Of a stretch of 64,000 bases of DNA, positions 37,973 through 49,269 are shown in pieces. Every line of letters starts with the position of its first letter. The first letter of the stretch is position 1. Source of the DNA: Cokeromyces recurvatus (Eukaryota > Mucoromycota > Mucoromycetes > Mucorales > Mucoraceae); assembly GCF_025118155.1 (NCBI RefSeq), contig NW_026251388.1, positions 806,001 through 870,000 on the forward strand, read 5' to 3'. The translations under genes were made by a program, and so were the position numbers. The notes beneath the pieces were generated by a model, which saw nothing but the letters and a program-made list of their open reading frames with translations, ran no database searches and was not told the DNA's origin.

Positions 37973-39509
37973 AAAAAAATGATTCAAATACAATCACATA
38001 TTATTTGTATATAAAAGGGAGAAGTGTACGTACGTATGTATGTATGTATGTATATGTATTTATATATCAATTCTCTTCCATAATAATAAATTCAATATAC
38101 ACTTTACATTTCAACTTATTTAATTGCACATATATGTATTAACTATTATGATACTTTATTTGACGATCAACGACCATAAGGAAGCTACCAATAAATTTCA
38201 AATTCTAACAAAAAAAAAATGAGGCTCTCTTTTAGATCCTCAAATAGATTGTTGACACCCAGGTTCAATATTGAGACTGTTAAGCCAAAGAGTAAACATT
38301 CAAGATTCACCTTCATCATCAAAAAAAGGGTTCAATTTTAGTGGATTCCTCTTCAGTCAAGGATTCAAGCCCAGGATATAATATTAGATACATAAGCTAG
38401 AAAGCCAAGTTCAACTTGGGATTACCCGCTACCATGACCTTTGGTGTAAGATAGTTGCGACATCCAATTGTATCAGCATTTTCAAGTACCGTCTCTGCAC
38501 GTTTCAGTAAACTATGTTCATTTAAAGGGGGGTGGCACGAGAACATGATTCAGGTTTAATTTAATAGAATGATATAATTTTCACTATCACATACATCTTT
38601 ACTAAAGATGTCTATTCTACAATAAATAAAATCATTGAATAATTATATGTTACTATCCTCCCCCCTTTTTTTTTCTTATGACTATTAATGCGTGAGTTCA
38701 TTCATTCATTCATTTGAATATGATGAAAAAGCAGTAAAAAAAAAAAAAAAAAAAAAAAATCCTACTCTTCTTCACTGTAAACACAGTATATAATCTATTC
38801 ATTATTAATGACGAATACATAGTCACTATTAGTTATGTCTTTAAATTTTACTTTATCGAAATTGTGAATAACTATTAGATAATAGCATAGGATGGGACAA
38901 AGTAGCTTAGCCACAGAAGGATTAGAATCTAAGATTATTATAAAAAACTATAGAATTCATAGAACATGGGCTTTTCTTAATGGAAAATTTAAATTTGAAC
39001 AGATAAACGTGTCTAAAAAAAAACTAGTTTTATTATTATTATATCGTCTAGATTTAAATACGACATAATTTAACAATATTTTTAACTAATCTCAATACTG
39101 CTTGAGAATGCTGTAAATGTAGAATTTCTCTACTGCTTATATAACCAGAACAGCAACAACTTATTCCTCTCTTCTTCTCACTACTACTCATTGTGTCATA
39201 ATAGTCTTTCTTTCTTTCTCTCCTTTATTTAAATGACTTTCCACACTTTATTAATTTATCTTACCCGAGTAATCCTAATGTATTTTATATCTTGTATTTA
39301 TTTAAGGTCTTAAAAGATTAGATTTTTTCTGCAATTTAATTTACTTTTTTTATGCTAATAGCAGTTTTACAAAAAAGGATATTTTTTCTTCTTGGTAAAT
39401 GTGACGATGATTATTTATGACATCGTACTAAAAATATGTTGTTTTTTTTTATGAACATTATCTTCTTTTTTCTTTTTTCTTTCTTTCTCTCTTTATAATA
39501 AATAGTATC
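37973..39509. other. Intergenic region with a less AT-rich remnant at 38215-38560
   Basis: 1.5 kb without an intact gene. A (GTAT)n run lies near 38029-38055. Between 38215 and 38560 the composition is less AT-rich. Read on the minus strand it contains LMYLILYPGLESLTEEES and a following EPFFDDEGES, interrupted by stops, suggesting a decayed gene fragment. A run of about 24 A lies near 38735-38759 and a T run near 38664-38673. The last 130 bases upstream of the next ATG are pyrimidine-rich. Confidence 0.45.
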
Positions 39510-40590
39510 ATGTCAAATCCCTTTGAACCAAATAATCCATGGCAAAATAATCCTCCACCATCACAACCAACGGGTGGACCACGTTATGGAAATGCATATG
39601 AGAGTAATCCACCTTATGGAAATGCATATGATAATAATCCACCTCATGGAAATGCATATGAACAATCATCAGTGCCTAGATTTAGTGCAACAGGATATAA
39701 TAACGCCTGGGGTGAAGAGTCGAATAAGATTCAAGATGAATCTAGTTCATGGAATTCACCTACTCCTCAACCAATGTATCCACCTCAATCACCTTATGCT
39801 ACTCATACAACTCCTCCTGCAACTAATAATGCTTATCAGTTTTCCGGCACTTCATATGGTAATCAGCCTCAAACCTTAGGTAATGCTTATAGTCCGCAAT
39901 CTTTACATTCTTCTACACCACTACCACCTACAAAACCTGCAGAGCAAGTGGCATCTGCTGGACCAGAACCTTGGAATGGAGAAATTTATCATACACCTAA
40001 TAAATGGAGATTTTGGTTCCGTTTTGGTATCTTATTAACCAGTATAGGTCATTTAGGATTTGCTGCGGGTGCTCGACCTGTAAGTGGTTTGTTGTTTACA
40101 TAATGAATAATATACTTACTTTGCTTCTTTGTTTGTTTATTTCTTTGTTTCTTTTCTTTTAGTATTCTGGAGAAGACGTTCCATTTTCATCATCCTCATG
40201 CTTTTATTATTTATTTGCTGTGGTAAGATTTCTATACTATATACATATATTAAAAAATGGAAATAGTAACTTGAAAAAAAATGATGTATGTAGGCAATCA
40301 TGTCGATTATTTGGACTGTATATCTTATTATATTCTACTTTTACAGAAGAATGCTCAAGAAACCCAAGATGAATCGACCTATCATGTTTGGTATTGATTT
40401 ATTCTTAGCCATTTTATGGGGAATAGGTATTCTTGTAGAAATTATCAAGTTTCGATGTACTTCAGGAGGCAAATTTTGTGCATTTTACAATGTCAGTATC
40501 TTTTGGGGATTCCTCGCTTTTGTTGCTTATATTTTAGCTGTTATTTGGGATATTTATGGCGGTTGTTGTAGTAATCGAAGAAAGAATTAA
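39510..40590 (+). CDS. Four-TM MARVEL-like membrane protein with Asn/Pro/Tyr-rich tail
   Basis: Predicted multi-pass membrane protein. A 140-residue cytosolic N-terminus is rich in Asn, Pro and Tyr, and begins with three near-identical 13-residue repeats of the form NPPYGNAYD. It is followed by four hydrophobic helices: FGILLTSIGHLGFAAGA, then FYYLFAVAIMSIIWTVYLII, then MFGIDLFLAILWGIGILVEI, then IFWGFLAFVAYILAVIWDIY. The tail ends CCSNRRKN. Two introns. The layout fits MARVEL/Nce102-like fungal proteins that organise plasma-membrane domains, but I see no decisive signature. The start at 39510 is the first ATG after an untranslated pyrimidine-rich region. About 285 residues. Confidence 0.7.
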
Positions 40591-41516
40591 TCCTGCATGT
40601 AAATAATATCGTACTTAATAGTATATTTCTATAAAAATAATATATATAGTTTAATGGATAAAAGGAAAAAAAAAAAGTAATTTTCGATTATTCAAAACAT
40701 AAAAATAAGGTCTTTAAAGACTACGACCCAATTGTTTAATAAAGACATGTATTATATATGTATATTTTAAGCAAGTATTCGGTTAAATCTATTAGCCTTA
40801 AACCTTTCTTTTTTATTAACAAAGAAAAATATATCAGTCATTTTATTGTATATAACACTACACATCCTCCAGTTACTTTCAAAGTAGTAGAGTTGCTCTG
40901 AATGAAGCAGTAAAAATTAGAGTATTTTCAAATAGGAAAAAAAAAATAATGTCAGCAACAAGCTAACATTTACTTTCTTTGTAAAATTAACAATATACTT
41001 TAGAAAAAAAAAACATGTTGTAAATGCTACTAAGAATAGGCTTTTTATACTTTCATTAACTGATTTGTCTACTTTTATTGCTTTATTTCATAACTTGTGG
41101 CTTAATAAACATAAGCCAAGCAAAATATTATCTTGATTTCGAAATAAAACAAACTCATACTATGAAATTCATAGTATGCTTCTACCATCAATTGGTCATT
41201 TGTTTGAAACCCAATTGGACACTTTTTGTAAACATTTATGTGGCCATTACTGTACACTGCTTTTTTGAACTGTTAAAGACAATACGACAGACGGCATCAA
41301 GAATAATTGGTACCAAAAAGCAGTGTACAGTAATGGCCACATAAAGGTTTACAAAAAGTGTCCAATTGATGGTGGAAGTACTATATAAGGTTCATTTATA
41401 GATAATAATACTATCAGCCAATAAGAGAAGATATAGTATCTTCAAATGATTACATAATATGACGTAAAATATCAAATCAATACAAGATGCATATGAATAT
41501 ATTTATTGTTGTTAAT
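40591..41516. other. Intergenic region containing a fold-back element
   Basis: 926 bases. The main content is the inverted-repeat element at 41171-41386, listed separately. Outside it there are A and T runs and no gene. The open frame at 41078-41344 runs through the inverted repeat and is not a gene. Confidence 0.7.
41171..41386. mobile_element. Fold-back MITE with long terminal inverted repeats
   Basis: Inner arms about 41213-41265 and 41313-41368 are inverted copies with a single mismatch, about 53 bases long, around a loop of about 47 bases. Outer arms repeat as TAGTATGCTTCTACCATCAA on the left and TAGTACTTCCACCATCAATT on the right (reverse complement). The left arm carries an extra 23 bases (about 41195-41217), ending in a repeat of CCAATTGG. 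Ends near TA dinucleotides suggest a Tc1/mariner-like origin. No coding capacity. Confidence 0.75.
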
Positions 41517-42730
41517 TCAATAATTACGATATTTACTACCCTCTCTATCTTTTGATCTAGATCTAGAAGAATAACGACGATCTCTTCTTCTATCAGGACT
41601 AATACTTCTTCTATCGTAATATTTACGACGACGTTCATAATCATCAAACTCATCCCTACGATAATCCCTACTTCTTGATCTGCTTCTATAACTTCTACTG
41701 CGATCCCTACTTCTTGATCTGCTTCTATAACTTCTACTACGGTCTCTACTTCTTGATCTATCTCTATTACGATCTCTTCTGGAATAATATCTATCATCAT
41801 CGTCGTCGTTATCGTCGTCGTAGTCGTCATTGTTTCTTGAGCCTTTTCTTTTCTCTCTATCATAATCTTCTAATTTCTTTTCTAAATCTCTTGCAATAGG
41901 GATAGGGATACGTGGTAACATAGTTCCCTGAAACTTGGGTTCAGTAAGTAACATACGACATAATTGACCTATAGTGATCTTTGTTGGATTAATTCCACTT
42001 GATATCGTAATTTCTTCTTCGTCTTCAAGATAATATTGGAACCAATCCCAAAGTTGAGCAGGGACGCATACATAACGTAAATATAAAAAGCCGATAGCAC
42101 GAATATATCTATACGAAAACAAAATAAAACGTTTTAACATATAATTTTAGTTTAACTTTGTCTTTATTTACGGTGAGTCAACGTGATCAATCAAGTTTTC
42201 GATTTGTTTTATGGTTAATCGAAGTGTCCACATCTTGAATAAGCAACAAAATGCAGTTGAAGGTTGTGTGCCTTTAATGAATGGAGCTAGAATGTAGTTA
42301 GACGCAAATCCAAGAGTTATTTAGTGCCATTAACATACTCACTTAATACATAAACTAATATGTTACATTTGTTTTTTTTTAAAAAAAAAGAAAAAAAAAA
42401 AAAAAAGATTAGTAATTACATTATAATAATCGATTAGTTAATTTTATTTTAAATTACCTTCATTATAAATTTCATCAACAATTTCGTGAAAAGTTTTTTT
42501 AGCACTAAATTTATTTTATTTTATATGTATATGTATATATAAAAAAAAAAAAGATAAATAAATAAACAATGTGATTGATTGAAATAAGCTTACTATAATG
42601 ATCGAAAATATGGAGAGGAAAGAATATTTTGATAAATGATTGCATTTAAATTCATTGTTGCATCATTTCCCCAAGTCTCTAACACATTATTCGTTTTTTT
42701 TGTGTTTCTTTGACTCGTCGAATGACTCAT
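41517..42730 (-). CDS. PRP38B-type pre-mRNA-splicing factor with RS-rich tail
   Basis: Spliceosomal protein of the PRP38 family, needed for activation of the B complex. ATG 42730 gives MSHSTSQRNTKN, then the PRP38 domain. It reads NVLETWGNDATMNLNAIIYQ, ILSSPYFRSL, then KTFHEIVDEIYNE, STAFCCLFKMWTLRLTIKQI, HVDSPYIRAIGFLYLRYVC, LWDWFQYYLEDEEEI and LLTEPKFQGTMLPRIPIPI. The acidic DDDN stretch is followed by a long Arg/Ser-Asp tail with repeated RSRSRDRSRSY units, coded by a tandem repeat. WxWGN plus the RS tail favours PRPF38B over PRPF38A. Three introns, the second about 175 nt. Intact. Confidence 0.88.
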
Positions 42731-44139
42731 TGTTTGTTATAAATTAAAAGAAATAAAAATAAGAGTCAAGTAATTTTTTTTTTTTTTCTTCTAAAAAATA
42801 CGGACTACAATCAGAGTCAAATTTTTGAAAGAAACAGCGGCGAACAAAATAATGTCTTTGAGGTATTTTCATATTAAATAGTTTTGTTTTGTATACAACC
42901 TCCCCTCCGAACTTGCACTAATGAATCATTACTTTATTTATTCATATTCACGTACTGAGCTTGCAGATCATAAATTATTTAGTATTGATTTTCATCAAGC
43001 CCTTCTTGCTTCATCTAAGCTTTTGATTCTATAATCCCACTATTCAAAACATATTTAGTAGCAAGGGTCATATAGCACGTAACAGAGACTTATTTTAGAG
43101 TTAAATAATAAGGTAAATAGACTCTTAGTTGTTTTAAGCGTCTTTAAAGCAAACAGATAGACTGATATATATACAAACTATATAGATATAAAATAGTAGT
43201 AGAAAGCTGATTAGTTTTATAGTATCAAATATAACATACAATTTAATAAAGCTACAGTTATTAATATATTAGCTGTTTATAGCTATCATTTATAATCTTC
43301 TTTACTACTATCTCATTATACGTTGATTGCTACCACATTATTACTTCTTTAACATCATGAAATGTTATGAAGATTGATATTTCCCAAAGTTATTAGTAAG
43401 ATAGTGTCTAACAAACTTGACTCGAATTATGTTCATTTACTAGTGGGTTATATTAAACAATAATACTCTTAAAGATCAGCATATTATCATTTGGCCAGAT
43501 TCCACTCAATATAAAAATAATTCAGCCAAAAAAAAAGAAACAAAAGTAATAACACTTGCAATTCACGATACAGTATGATATCCACAACTAGTAGACGAAT
43601 GAATGTCTACTTACAAAAAATAAATAAATAATACCCCATAGCTAAGACTTGACATAACCTTGTTCCCTTTTTAGCTTAAAGCCTTTAAATAATTAGCTTC
43701 AACAAAGTGCCTCCTCCCCTTCATCTTTCTATCATTTTAGGATGTTTTCTATTGAATAAAAGACTTTAGCAATCAATAGGCAACATTGAGAAAATCAAGG
43801 TAACTCACTTTGTTTACACTATTGACAAGTAAATATTTAACGATATAGTCAGTACTGAAGAATCATTTTCATGAATAACCAAACTACTCTTCAACTTGAC
43901 TCGTGTTATAACAAAAAAAAAAGGGGGCAGTTATTAATTGAGAATAGATGTATCAAAGATACAGTATAAGGGTTTTCTCTGTACACGATACTGTCTTTTA
44001 TTTTGATTTACATGTCAATGCATAAAATAATAATAATAAAAAAAAAAAGAAAACGGAGTCTTAATTTTCAAGTAAAATGAAATAAAATAAAATATAGACA
44101 GGCTTCTGCCCTTTTTTTTTTATTTTATGCCCTTGACAT
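42731..44139. other. AT-rich intergenic region between PRP38B and the SET gene
   Basis: 1.4 kb with no supported gene. It includes short T runs near 42775-42788 and A runs near 43911 and 44037-44048. I see nothing else in it. Confidence 0.6.
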
Positions 44140-45486
44140 ATGGAGGAATTTCTGAATTGGTCAAAGGAAAACGGCATTAATACAACTAATGTGATAGTTC
44201 AAAAAACTAAATATGCAGGATATGGATTATTCGCTAAAGACACCATTGCAGAAGGTTCTATCATTACACATGTTCCAGATGATTTGATCCTTACATCACA
44301 AAAAGTAATGCAACAATTGAATAATGAAGAGTTTCTTGGTAGTTTATATACAAAGGAGGATGCATGTGACGCAACATGTGAAAAGCAGATTCTACGTTTA
44401 TTCCTTATTTATTGTTACTTTTTTACTGAGGACAATTATTGGAAGCCTTATATAAAGATATTACCCGATATTGAATTTTTCGAGCAGTATCATATCTTAT
44501 TTAATAAATCTTATGTTGAAGGAACCAGTCTTGAAGGTGCGGTTCATGCAAAACGTGCCATCTTGGAACATGAATTGAATGATATTCAAGAGCGTGATGT
44601 ATCATCAAGCTGGTTAACTAAGGTCGAACTAAAGATGTATCTATGGGCAGATTGCATCCTTTGGTCTCGAGCCTTAGGTTTCAATACAGTGAATGACGTG
44701 GAAGTAAAGTTGAATATAGCTCTAGTACCCTTTATTGACTTTGCAAATCATTCAATGAGTCATTCAAATATACGATGGCAACTAGATGCCACTCACGATC
44801 ATCTCCTTTTGATATCCACTGCACCTATTATCCATGTTGGAGATGAACTGCTATTGTCGTATGGAACCGACAAATCTAACCAAGAATTACTTTTCATTCA
44901 CGGCTTTTGTATCGAAGGGAACACGGAACGCTCCTGTCTGACGATTCCAATACTTCCCTTCTTGAGTCATGACCAACAGAAGGTAGCCTGGTTAAAGCAA
45001 ATGAATATAAAGCCTGTTTTAAAATTAAAGCATCGTCATAGACGACGAGAGAATGATGATATGATGCAGACTGGATGGGATCCTACATTGATCCTACTTA
45101 TGTATTTAGTAGCCTTAGATGAAGATTTTGGTCTTCAGTTTGTATCAAAGAAGGATGGATTAGAATTATTTCTAGAGGATAACTTGATAAAAACATTAGA
45201 TGAATTGGAAAATACAGTTGTAAATCACAAAGATGGCATCATTTTACCCATTATTCAACTCAGAGTAGTACTGCTTTTAATAGATGCGTTAGAGTATCAA
45301 CATAAGAGAATTACTTTGATTACATGTAATGATTCAAGTATATTGGCTCAACAGGCTTCGATCTACAGAAGAGAAGAAAAGGAATTAATAGAAACAAGTC
45401 TAGAGGATCTATTTAGTTTACAGAATCATTTAATGAAAGATCCTATTATTTTAGCTTATTTAGAAGAAAGTAATAAATGTTATTAG
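44140..45486 (+). CDS. SET-domain protein methyltransferase (SETD3/RKM type), 448 aa
   Basis: Lysine (or histidine) methyltransferase of the SET class with a Rubisco-LSMT-like C-terminus. Single exon. The SET N-part has KYAGYGLFAKDTI (SAM-binding Gly-rich turn), and LWADCILWSRALGFN sits in the insert. The core motif FIDFANHSMSHS carries the NHS signature. GDELLLSYGTDKSNQELL supplies the catalytic Tyr-Gly, and IHGFCIEGN follows. A helical substrate-binding domain fills the rest. Length is typical for fungal RKM/EFM-like and animal SETD3-like enzymes. Targets in this family are ribosomal proteins, elongation factors or actin, and I cannot choose between them. Intact, with no introns, unlike its neighbours. 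Confidence 0.85.
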   Translation: MEEFLNWSKENGINTTNVIVQKTKYAGYGLFAKDTIAEGSIITHVPDDLILTSQKVMQQLNNEEFLGSLYTKEDACDATCEKQILRLFLIYCYFFTEDNYWKPYIKILPDIEFFEQYHILFNKSYVEGTSLEGAVHAKRAILEHELNDIQERDVSSSWLTKVELKMYLWADCILWSRALGFNTVNDVEVKLNIALVPFIDFANHSMSHSNIRWQLDATHDHLLLISTAPIIHVGDELLLSYGTDKSNQELLFIHGFCIEGNTERSCLTIPILPFLSHDQQKVAWLKQMNIKPVLKLKHRHRRRENDDMMQTGWDPTLILLMYLVALDEDFGLQFVSKKDGLELFLEDNLIKTLDELENTVVNHKDGIILPIIQLRVVLLLIDALEYQHKRITLITCNDSSILAQQASIYRREEKELIETSLEDLFSLQNHLMKDPIILAYLEESNKCY

Positions 45487-45625
45487 ATATCATACGAAAT
45501 TTTATATAAGAAGAAGAAGAAAGAAAGAAATAGAGAAGGAGGTGGTATTTACTCAAAAAAAAAAGGAAAAAAAAAAAAAAGCGAGAGAGAGAGAGAAAGA
45601 AATAAAGAAAAAAGAAATGAGGGAA

Positions 45626-47467
45626 TTATCGACACTGCCAAATTTTGATTGTTTGATCAACACTACCTGTTGCAACAACAGGACTAGTATGACAATATCT
45701 ACAATACAAATGTGTGAAATGAATTCATTTAGTTTAAGCCTATTTTCTTTTTTTCTTTTTTTTTTTCATAGAGAGGATATACTTACGCTATACATGTAAC
45801 AAAATGAGAATGTGCATCCAATGTTTTTATACATCTTCCTGTCTTTAAATCCCACACTTTAATTGTTTTATCGTCAGATGCACTCAGTAAGTATTTGCCA
45901 TTAGGATGAAAAACTAATCCTCTAATCCAATTATCATGTCCAATCTAAAATGAAATGGTTAATGGAGTAATTTATATTTCAACTCTTAAGCTTACCATTG
46001 TATGTAATAATTGTCCATTTGTATTCCATAATTTAATTGTTTTATCTCTAGAACCCGTAATAACATATTGACCCGGTAATTGATCTTTGGATTTATTCTA
46101 TAAATAAATATATATGCATGCATGTATGTAGGTAGGTTAGTTTTCATTAGAAAGCATACATGATGAAATCTACCTACCTCATCACCAATCAATTCTTGAA
46201 TATATGGGTATGAATTAACGGGTGCAAATATAGCGCATTCAATAACATGATCATGTCCACGGAATTCCATTTTTGTTTCTCCTGATTGAATATCCCAGAG
46301 TCGAGCAGTCTATTATTTACAGATTAATTTGAGTCAATAACATTCGAAAATACTTTTACTTACTTGATCATTAGATGCTGTAATCAAATATTTACCATCT
46401 TCACTTGGTGAAACTGACCTAACCCAATCTAAATGGCCTGCTAATGTTTTAATGCAATATCTAATATATATGTATATACGTATTTATATGATGAGTATAC
46501 GTGTCAAAAAAGATATTTATACATATACATGTATATATATGTATGTACCCTGAAGCAGCATCCCATAATTTGATTGTTTTATCACGCGATGAAGAAATAA
46601 TAGTATCTCCAGAAGGTAAATAGCTAACAGAAGATATACTATGATCATGGCCATATAATGTTTTTATACATTTATAATCATTATTAACATCCCATACTTT
46701 AATTGTCAGATCAGCTGAGCAAGATACTATGTACACAAAATAAATAAATAAATAAATAAATAAACAAGTATATATTCCATTTTACCCAAGAAATTCCCCT
46801 TTGGATCAAACGCTATATCTTGTACTGACTTTGTATGTCCTTTTAAGGTACGCTCAAATTCACCTGTCTCATAATCCCAAATTTTAATTGTTGTATCTTC
46901 AGAAGAAGAAGCTAATATTTGATAAACTGGATGAAAGACAACACAAGTAATAGGACTCCGATGACCTGTCATGCTTTGTCTTTCAGGGGGACGAGGAATC
47001 CAATCAACCGAGCTTGTTTGTTTCCTGATAGGTGCATTATTAATTTCTTCTTGCATTTGTGCTGACTTTGTTTCTAGTTCCATAATCTATGCGCAAAATG
47101 GATGATGAATATAGTTGTAAAGTCTAAATAGTACAGACTTACCTTCTTTTGTAATCGTATGACAGAAGTCCATTTTTTTTCTAATAAGCCATAATATTTT
47201 TGTTTAGGGTCAGAAATGAAGTCCTCATTATGTGTTTCAGATTTTAAAGTATTGAATGATTCAGTAAATCCACTTGTACTAAGATAATCTAAAATTGCTT
47301 TATGCCTACATCAAGTTAATAAATTTAATTATTGTAAAGCAAAAACAAAACAGATTAGAAAAAAAAGGGGAAAAAGTTCAAAAAAAAAAAAAAGATGAAA
47401 TCTTTCTTTTTAAACCATGTAATACTTACAATTCATCTTTCTGTCGATCAGAAAGAATGCTAGTCAT
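45626..47467 (-). CDS. PAC1: LIS1 (PAC1/nudF) dynein regulator
   Basis: Dynein-binding WD40 protein that controls microtubule motor activity and nuclear migration. ATG 47467 opens [18 protein letters not shown], a LisH dimerisation motif, followed by [12 protein letters not shown] and a coiled coil ([15 protein letters not shown]). Seven WD40 repeats follow, e.g. [44 protein letters not shown] (twice) and [19 protein letters not shown], ending [14 protein letters not shown]. About nine exons with 50-100 nt introns. Length about 415 residues, normal for the family. Short (AAAT)n runs lie in one intron (46738-46765). Well conserved and intact. Confidence 0.95.
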
Positions 47468-47624
47468 GATGTAAGTAAACTTTATAAATGTTTATAAAAA
47501 AAAAGAGAGAAATTAATGTACAATAGATGGAAGGCGCACCTTTGAAATGAAATGAAATGAAATAAAGTAAAATAAAATAAAATACTTTTTGAAGAAAGTT
47601 TATAATCTTAAAATCCAGAGTGCT

Positions 47625-47669
<45 letters not shown>

Positions 47670-49200
47670 TGGACATAATAAAATTAAAAATCAGATAAAA
47701 TAAAGAATATTAGTATTGAGCTGATGTGTTCATCTTATTTGCAAAATACTGCATCCTTACCCAGCATTTATATCTCGATTCATACCTTTTTTTTTTTTAT
47801 TCAAATTGAGAAATCCTTATCTTTGTGATTCACGCTTTTTCTTTTTGTTTGTAATTATTATTTTTTTTCTTCCCTTTTAAACTTCCCATCTTCTTTACTT
47901 TCACAATATTGCTTGTTATATTGTTAACGTTCCTATGTAATTAATAGAAGAACTATCTTATTAGCGACATACTTTCTTTCTTGATATAGGATATATCTTG
48001 CATCTATTCTAAATAATTCATAGGAAACAAAAAATGATTCATATTTGACAATTATACATTCAATATATGCTACATGCTTATCTGATTTTCCTTTTTTTTT
48101 CCTGAAGCTTTCACATATAAGTAATAGATCTTATTGATATATAGTATCACTTTATAAAGCAGTACTCAATTTCCAAGGAATATTCATTAACATAAAGCAT
48201 TCATCATAAAATACATACATTCCTACAATCAATGAAAGAAAGAAAAAAAAAAGGAATAAATAGTCAACGACTTCATCGTACTTGCTTATTTTAAAGTATG
48301 TTCGAATTTCAAATTAAACAATTGGAGATATTTAAATGTATATGTATAATCCAGGTAGTGAAAATAGATGTTGAAATTATTAAGAGAGCACTTGATATTC
48401 TAAATTAATAAGATACAGCATATAATTAAATCTATTGTATCTGTATAGACAAACTAATTATCGGGAGGTGCTGAGATCACTCACATTTTTTTTTTATGTT
48501 GCTTTTGGATGACAAGATGTGTGAGCATTTGCTTTATAGTTTATACATTTGTTCTTACAAATTATATCAGCCTCGACATGAAATGACATCAAATAACCCC
48601 ATTTTAAGAGATAGTGAATATTTTTGTCGATTGAATCCTATTATGGCTGGACACGGGTAAAGAGTCCTTATTGATTAGGCCAAATTTGATATATGTCATG
48701 AGTAAAGTCCACAGAGCATATATATGCAGTTTATTTCCTAGAGATATAAAAAAAAACTTATATTTTAGCTATTGATTACCAATTAGTTGGAAAGAATATA
48801 CTTTAGTTGCTGCCTCAAGTTCCTTGTTGCTAAAGTCTATTAAGCTGATTAGCGATATGCTAAAGACAATTGTGAGACCCAAGGATCACACTTTAGCAGA
48901 AAGTCATGCCATCACTTCCAGTCAGATGCCTTTTAGTGGCTCAGCAAAGATCTTGGCAATTCGTACCTTGGGTTTATCGATTATTATTCTTCTTACTTTT
49001 TGAAAAAGTTTACCCGAGATAGAAAAATAAGTAATAAATTACTTTTCTATGCATGAAGAAGATAAACTACTAAATAATCCTTTAATATTAAATCAGGAAT
49101 AAAGACATTGCTTAGTCTCGTTGATTCACCTTTGTCTTTTTATTTACTTTTTTATGATATTCAGAAGAAAATAGCATCTTGTGCCCAATTTAAGGAGAGA

Positions 49201-49238
<38 letters not shown>

Positions 49239-49269
49239 TAAACAAAAAAAAGGATAGTTATACAATTTA
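47468..49269. other. Intergenic region with long T tract and a less AT-rich segment
   Basis: 1.8 kb with no intact gene. Contents are a 42-T tract (47627-47668), a T tract (49203-49233) at the 3' end of the bZIP gene, and a compositionally distinct part at about 48790-49005 (listed separately). Confidence 0.55.
48790..49003 (+). other. Open coding-like stretch of unknown origin
   Basis: A plus-strand frame stays open for about 70 codons, from about 48793 to the TGA at 49001-49003. It is less AT-rich than its flanks and contains ATG-initiated MLKTIVRPKDHTLAESHAI (48 residues to the stop). A further part reads SSQMPFSGSAKILAIRTL. No domain, splice-site context or neighbouring frame supports a complete gene. 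It is probably a gene fragment. Confidence 0.3.

Noticed and set aside
41078..41344. 88-codon frame crossing the fold-back element
   Set aside because: It reads through both arms and the loop of an inverted repeat, so it is chance.
41477..41863. Ile/Glu/Val-rich minus-strand frame
   Set aside because: It is a second frame of the RS-repeat tail of PRP38B.
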